Of a stretch of DNA of 64,000 nt, positions 59,786 through 64,000 are shown one piece after another. The number at the start of each line of letters is the position of its first letter. The stretch's first letter is position 1. Source of the stretch: CAVUXJ01 sp963814975 (GTDB taxonomy: Bacteria > Acidobacteriota > Vicinamibacteria > Vicinamibacterales > CAVVIG01). The notes beneath the pieces were generated by a model that saw only the letters and a list, made by a program, of their open reading frames with translations, had not been told where the DNA came from and made no database searches. Where the stretch lies: NCBI GenBank assembly GCA_963814975.1, contig CAWFFB010000018.1, forward strand, positions 100,822 through 164,821. Direction: 5' to 3'. The position numbers and the translations under genes are program-made.

Positions 59786-61796
59786 TTACTTCGACAAGAT
59801 TTTCCAACGTAACCCGACTCGAAGCGTTCTGCCGTTACGTCCGATGGTATCCTGGCGGTGCTGGTCATGCACCGGATCGGCATACTGAATGTTGAAGAGG
59901 TTCATCACGCCGCCCACCAGCTCGAACCTGATCCCGGCGGGTGCGATCATCGTCACATTGGCGGTCGCAGCGGGCTTCAGGGTGTCACCGGCGAGCGTGC
60001 GACGGCTGCTCATCGATAATACCTCCACCGACACGAACGACCGCTTGGACGGGCCCGGCACGCTCAGCCGCAATTTCGCCATCTGGGCCGGCGAGTTGAC
60101 GAGCACGGCACCGGTTTGAATGTCCTCGGCGCGCTGCAACGCGTAACTCATCACTCCTTGAAGCCCGGCACCGAGTCGCATCTGGGTCTCAACCTCGAGG
60201 CCGTTGGCCCGAACATGCCCTCCATTGACGTACGTCGTTCCCAGGAACGCCGACGGGTCTGGAGTGGGCGTGATGAGACCGTCGGCTTGGTACCAATACG
60301 CGGAGAGCGACGTGCGCAGCCAGTCGTTGGTATAGCGTTCCCAAACCACTTCGTGGGTATCAATCGATTCAGGACGGAGCCGGCGGTGCTCTCACCGAAA
60401 AAGAACTCATTCCGTTCATACTCGTTCGGCGCACGGAACGCTCTCCCGTACAGATATTTGAACGACTGGTTGGTCGACGGCGTGGCAATCAGCGCAACTC
60501 GCGGTGTGACCCGCTGGAAGGCTTCATACCGATCGTAGCGAAGCCCGCCGTTCGCGATCAGCCAGCGCGTCAATTTGATTTCGTCCTGCGAGATAGATCG
60601 CGTGCTGAAGAGACGAATGGTCCGTCGCGAGCACCTCTATGGGAGGCTCCACGTACCGGAGCTGCTGGTTTTGATGGACGTTGTCGATAAACTCCGCGCC
60701 CAGCAGTCAGCAATTGTCGATCGGGCAGTGCGCGCGTCAGTCTGACCCCGGCGCTCCACCTGGTGCCCAGGACGCTGTTGCGCCCGACCAGGACGGTGCC
60801 GGTGGCCTCTCCCGGCGAACGGATACGTCCCGTCATAGGAAAATCGATCGAACGAGCCACGCACCGTCAGGTGGCTGAGCGCCGAATCCGCCGGCAGTAC
60901 TCGACATCGGCCAGCGTGTGGCGATCGGTCGACTGCTCCCGGTTCTCCTGCTCGTTGAACACGGTGCCGAACGACGCCGTGGGCACATCCCTCCGGCGCC
61001 GTCCATATGCCCCTGTGACGATGATGTTCTTGAAGCGCAGTTGTCCGTAGAACTGCCCAACCGCTCGCCGTCAAGCCCGTCAGCGATGCCATTGTTCGTG
61101 GCCGACGCGTCAAACTCGGGAAAATAGAGCTGACTCACCCCGGCGCTCTGCTCGTAAGTCCCCGACACCGCCACATCGAGGCCGCTGGCGAGCCGGTGAC
61201 CTGCTGCTGACGCGCGTGAGGCGGGTGCCGAACGTCCCAGCCTCGACCGCGAGCGAGACGCCATCGAGCGACGCGCCCGACTTGGTGATCACGTTGACAA
61301 CGGCGAAGAAGGCGCTGTCTCCGTAGAGGGATGACGCCGGCCCTCGAATGATCTCGACGCGCTCGAATAGGGCGGCATCGATCCCGAACTCCGCGCCAAT
61401 CTCCGCTTGTCCGAAGACGTTGTCGTTCACGCGGTGTCCGTTGACCAGCAGCAGAATGCGACTGTTGTAGTCGCCAGGGTTCCCGAACCCGCGCGTGCCC
61501 AGATAGCTGAAGTTGCGATCGTCGGTGACATACATTCCGCGCACGCCGCGTAGAATGTCCGCGAGCGTCCGATAGCCGTACCGCGCGATCTCTTCGGCCG
61601 TGATGAACGAGACGGAAGCAGGCGCCTCGGTCACCGGCTGGAGCCTCTCGGACGCCCCGAAGACGCGGCCGGCATCGAGGCCCATCAGCTCCTCGAGACT
61701 GAGTTCGGGCAGCGGCTGCTGCGCTTCCGCGGCTGGTGATGGCGCCAGCAGAACGATGAGCGCCAGGACGGCAGCGCTGTCATACAGTCTGGTCAT
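59786..61796 (-). CDS. TonB-dependent receptor, multiply frameshifted
   Basis: From 61796 a signal peptide (SAAVLALIVLLAPSPAAEAQ) precedes a plug: APASVSFITAEEIARYGYRT, LADILRGVRGMYVTDDRNFS and LFERVEIIRGPASSLYGDSA. Barrel pieces follow in changing frames: LTVRGSFDRFSYDGTYPFAG, TGTVLVGRNSVLGTRWSAGV, LIANGGLRYDRYEAFQRVTP, FKYLYGRAFRAPNEYERNEF and RNGRTLRVGLRWKILSK at the end. At least five frame changes occur, most of the inserted-base type. Total length is about 670 residues. It is the third receptor in the window and the only one without a carboxypeptidase-like domain. It follows a YfiR gene by 63 bases. Confidence 0.82.
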
Positions 61797-61859
61797 GAAA
61801 CGCTTCTTCCCAGGGTCACAGGCTGCCCCTGTTCACGTTGATCGATTTGAGTCGCCGCA

Positions 61860-62471
61860 TCATCGGCCACCGTAGACCTCCGCCGCGAGCACGAGCAGCT
61901 TCGAGCTGAGCTCGAGCCCGGAGCGCTTCGCGGTCTCGAGGTTGAGCTCGAAACGCATCTTGCCGTCCTCCACGAACATCTGCGCGATGCCCCCGCGCCG
62001 CGCAAAATCGTCGACATCGCTGACCGTCAGCACGGGCGCGCCTCGCACGGCTTCCAAGACCGCTGCGACCTGAGCCAGCGTGACGCCTGACAGGTACAGG
62101 AGGTGGCAGGATCGCAGTTGCCCGTCGATTCGCATCTGCACCACGCTGATCTGGCGGCCTGCGAACTGGCGACCCTTGACGGTTCGTTCCAGCGCCATTT
62201 GAATAGCGCGCGCACTCGCACTCGCACTCGCACCCGCACTCGCATTCGCACCCAGCACGCATGCGGTGAACGGTGCCGTCGCCGGCAGGGTCCCTTGCGG
62301 CCACTCGGTGAACTTGGCAAAGTTGTAGATGAATGCCGCCTTGAGCGATGGCTCCGTCACATCCTGCGCACCCCCGATCGAGGTACACAGCAGGAGCGCG
62401 GCGGCGACCGCGGCGGCGCATCGGCCGCGATGCACGCGTGTGGTCCGCACCGTCGGGGAAACCCCTGTCAC
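61860..62471 (-). CDS. YfiR-family (DUF4154) periplasmic protein
   Basis: The ATG overlaps the upstream ligase gene's stop (ATGA). A signal peptide (AAAVAAALLLCTSIGGAQDV) precedes the YfiR pattern LKAAFIYNFAKFTEWPQGTL, CVLGANASAGASASA, RQISVVQMRIDGQLRSCHLL and YLSGVTLAQVAAVLEAVRGA. SDVDDFARRGGIAQMFVEDG, KMRFELNLETAKRSGLELSS and LLVLA follow. YfiR restrains the diguanylate cyclase YfiN in Pseudomonas; in acidobacteria it usually sits beside a TonB receptor, as here. An Ala-Ser repeat tract (62212-62253) inserted after CVLGANA is unusual for the family. Otherwise length and motifs are normal. Confidence 0.92.
   Translation of the reverse strand: MTGVSPTVRTTRVHRGRCAAAVAAALLLCTSIGGAQDVTEPSLKAAFIYNFAKFTEWPQGTLPATAPFTACVLGANASAGASASASARAIQMALERTVKGRQFAGRQISVVQMRIDGQLRSCHLLYLSGVTLAQVAAVLEAVRGAPVLTVSDVDDFARRGGIAQMFVEDGKMRFELNLETAKRSGLELSSKLLVLAAEVYGGR
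62212..62253. repeat. Seven-copy hexanucleotide tandem repeat inside the YfiR gene
   Basis: On the plus strand GCACTC is repeated with slight variation: GCACTC x3, GCACCC, GCACTC, GCATTC, GCACCC. On the coding strand this gives an Ala-Ser-rich run (GANASAGASASASARA). Copy-number change would keep the frame, so it would alter loop length rather than switch the gene off. Confidence 0.85.
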
Positions 62472-63956
62472 AGGGCGTACTCGTGCGTCGGCGGTTCGGG
62501 ACTCGTCGCGGCCATTCCTTGTTCGGCGGCCCCGTAGTACGAGAACTTGCGTTCGTAATCCAGGCCAACGCCGAACGGAAATTGCGTGTACGCCCAGAGC
62601 ACCAGTTTCTCAGGACGCACGCGGGCAGGAACGGCGTTCAGAATGCCTTGTTCAAGCAGCGCCGGCGCCGGGCTCGGTGATGCCGCGAGCTGGACGTGCA
62701 TCGTGCATCGTTCGCCGGAGAAGGTCAGCCGAAAAGCCCCCGTCAGGTGACGCGCAATCTGATGATCGTCATACAGGGCATCCTTGTAAAAGCCCACGTG
62801 AGAGCCATTCGGCAATGCGTCCGTCTCACGGCCCCTCAAAGCTAGCAGCGCTCCGGGAAGGCCGGCGCCAAACGTCAGGTCATGCCGGCGGGTCACCTCG
62901 GCAACCTGAGCCTGATCGAGGAGGCGCGCGATATCACCGGTCTGATACCGAAGCAAAGGCACCATCCGCTCGGGATCGAGCATCGAGATCGTCATGCGGC
63001 CATAGCCGAGTTCATCAGGCTCGATGATCTCGATGAACATGCGCAACGGATCGAATGAAAAGATCATCGGCAACGGCATACCGTCGTCGGGACCGACACC
63101 GAGCAAATCGACCGCGAAGGAAGGATCTGTCCGTGCGGCGCGTCGAAGGCTGATGGTCGCCGGCGTCTCGTAACACAGATGCAGCCCGAGCTCGCCCACT
63201 CCGAACGAGGACATGATGTACCCGCCCTCGCCCTGATCGGCATTCAGGCCGAGGCATGCGGCCAAATACTCCCCGGAAGCGTTCGCCGAATGTTTCCTCG
63301 CCGATGATGACGTTCACCCGATGCTGCTTCCAGTCAAAGCTTCGCTCACCGGCATAATCCGTGAGCCTCTTCAGGAACAACGGATCACCGACGAGAACGA
63401 TTTGATCGTAGTGGTGCCCGAAGGCTTCGACGAGCGCGAGGGCCATGTCCTCGCGGACGCTCGTCGTGGCCACCGTCATCCGGCGGGACGAAAAGATCAC
63501 GCCCATCGGAAGACAATTGATCGTCAGGGTCCTTCGTGAGGTGATGTCGAACGCGTCGTCAAAGGCCCGATCGATGAACTGCACACCAGACAGCGCCTGC
63601 TGGCGATTGATCACGCCGAACGCAAATCGCCCGCCATGGCCGGAGCTCGTGAGCACATCCGCGACGTTACGAAGCCGTCCTCCGACACTGAGCTGATCAA
63701 GCGGAAACCGGCCGAATGTGTTGTTCTTGGACAGCACGGGGCACCATCGAGAAAACGATGCAAGATCGGCTACATGGTCGATTCCGACAGCGTGTTCACC
63801 AAGTAGCGTTTGATAAGCCGGCACCTCGACAGCCGCCCGTCGGAAGGCACGTAACAGGCGAACTTCGGTTTCGAGCCCGAACACCGGGGTTCGGCCGTCT
63901 GCGGGATTGCCTCCCGATTGGCCGACCGGACCGATGAGCTCAGAAGTGCCCGGCAT
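62468..63956 (-). CDS. Adenylate-forming ligase of the phenylacetate-CoA-ligase (PaaK) type, frameshifted, possibly extending past the right edge
   Basis: From 63956 the translation gives LGEHAVGIDHVADLASFSRW, CPVLSKNNTFGRFPLDQL, TSSGHGGRFAFGVINRQQAL (AMP-binding Ser/Gly loop), DQIVLVGDPLFLKRLTDYA and GEETFGERFR. One frame over, after about 63275, it continues MSSFGVGELGLHLCYETPAT and IIEPDELGYGRMTISMLDPE, RMVPLLRYQTGDIARLLD. The order (helix, TSSGxxG, GxE loop, YxxxE/GELG, RYxTGD) is the PaaK superfamily. The ligase activates a carboxylic acid with ATP, but the substrate is unknown. No stop lies upstream of the 63956 ATG before the window ends, so the true start may be outside. The stop overlaps yfiR. 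Confidence 0.75.
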
Positions 63957-64000
63957 CGCGAGGTCGTTCCCGAGCCAGTCTTCGGTGGAATGGGGAGCGA

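Noticed and set aside
62200..62260. Possible CRISPR array at the GCACTC repeats
   Set aside because: The repeat unit is only six bases with no spacers, and it encodes an Ala-Ser tract inside an intact yfiR gene.

Overview
The window is high-GC bacterial DNA. Two features point to Acidobacteriota, most likely class Vicinamibacteria: TonB-dependent receptors that start with a carboxypeptidase-regulatory-like domain, and two copies (45743-46627 and 56592-57608) of a secreted family carrying a GDSRGRWEGNTLVV motif. This assignment rests on my recollection of family distribution, not on a search. No rRNA, tRNA, CRISPR array, intact transposon or prophage was seen.

Layout. 1-6.7 kb: small hypotheticals, a Tat-type VOC protein, a beta-carbonic anhydrase, a YetF/DUF421 membrane protein and a Mn-catalase fused to a YciF-type ferritin-like domain. 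6.8-11.8 kb: a Tat-secreted alpha/beta hydrolase, a textbook ECF41 sigma factor divergent from its carboxymuconolactone-decarboxylase partner with an ECF41 promoter facing each way, a degenerate sigma-54-activator fragment and an M48 protease. 12-25 kb: a TonB receptor, NhaA, a metallophosphoesterase, a BamA-type barrel followed by an uncharacterised kinase-like protein, VOC and substrate-binding proteins, and an overlapping DUF3300/DUF2950 pair. This stretch is full of frameshifts. 26.7-31.2 kb: trehalose synthesis (otsAB) and an L-serine dehydratase with a Tat/lipoprotein signal. 31.5-36.5 kb: a cobalamin riboswitch leading into a B12 locus, with remnants of one uptake system, an adenosyltransferase and intact btuF-btuD-btuC. 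36.5-44.7 kb: cupredoxin, PepSY membrane protein, an intact TonB receptor, a tandem HbpS/GlcG protein and a flavin oxidoreductase. 45-57.6 kb: secreted proteins, a decayed hybrid sensor kinase, an ArnT-like glycosyltransferase, a GH19 enzyme and a compact operon of two PNPOx-like flavoproteins plus a GAF/AAA+/Ser-Thr-kinase fusion. 57.6-64 kb: a lower-GC oxidoreductase patch, small remnants, and an operon of adenylate-forming ligase, YfiR and TonB receptor that runs to the right edge.

Two layers of gene damage should be kept apart. Many genes are broken only by single-base shifts, nearly all of the inserted-base type; these look like uncorrected sequencing insertions. Separately, several genes keep their two ends but have lost the middle (PepSY at 38.8 kb, sensor kinase at 46.7 kb, Ser/Thr kinase at 59.6 kb, BtuF/BtuC at 32 kb, ferredoxin/FhuF-like at 36.1 kb), which looks like real decay or assembly collapse.

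The items I find most interesting are the exported L-serine dehydratase, the GAF-AAA+-kinase operon, the kinase-like partner of the BamA-type barrel and the catalase-ferritin fusion.
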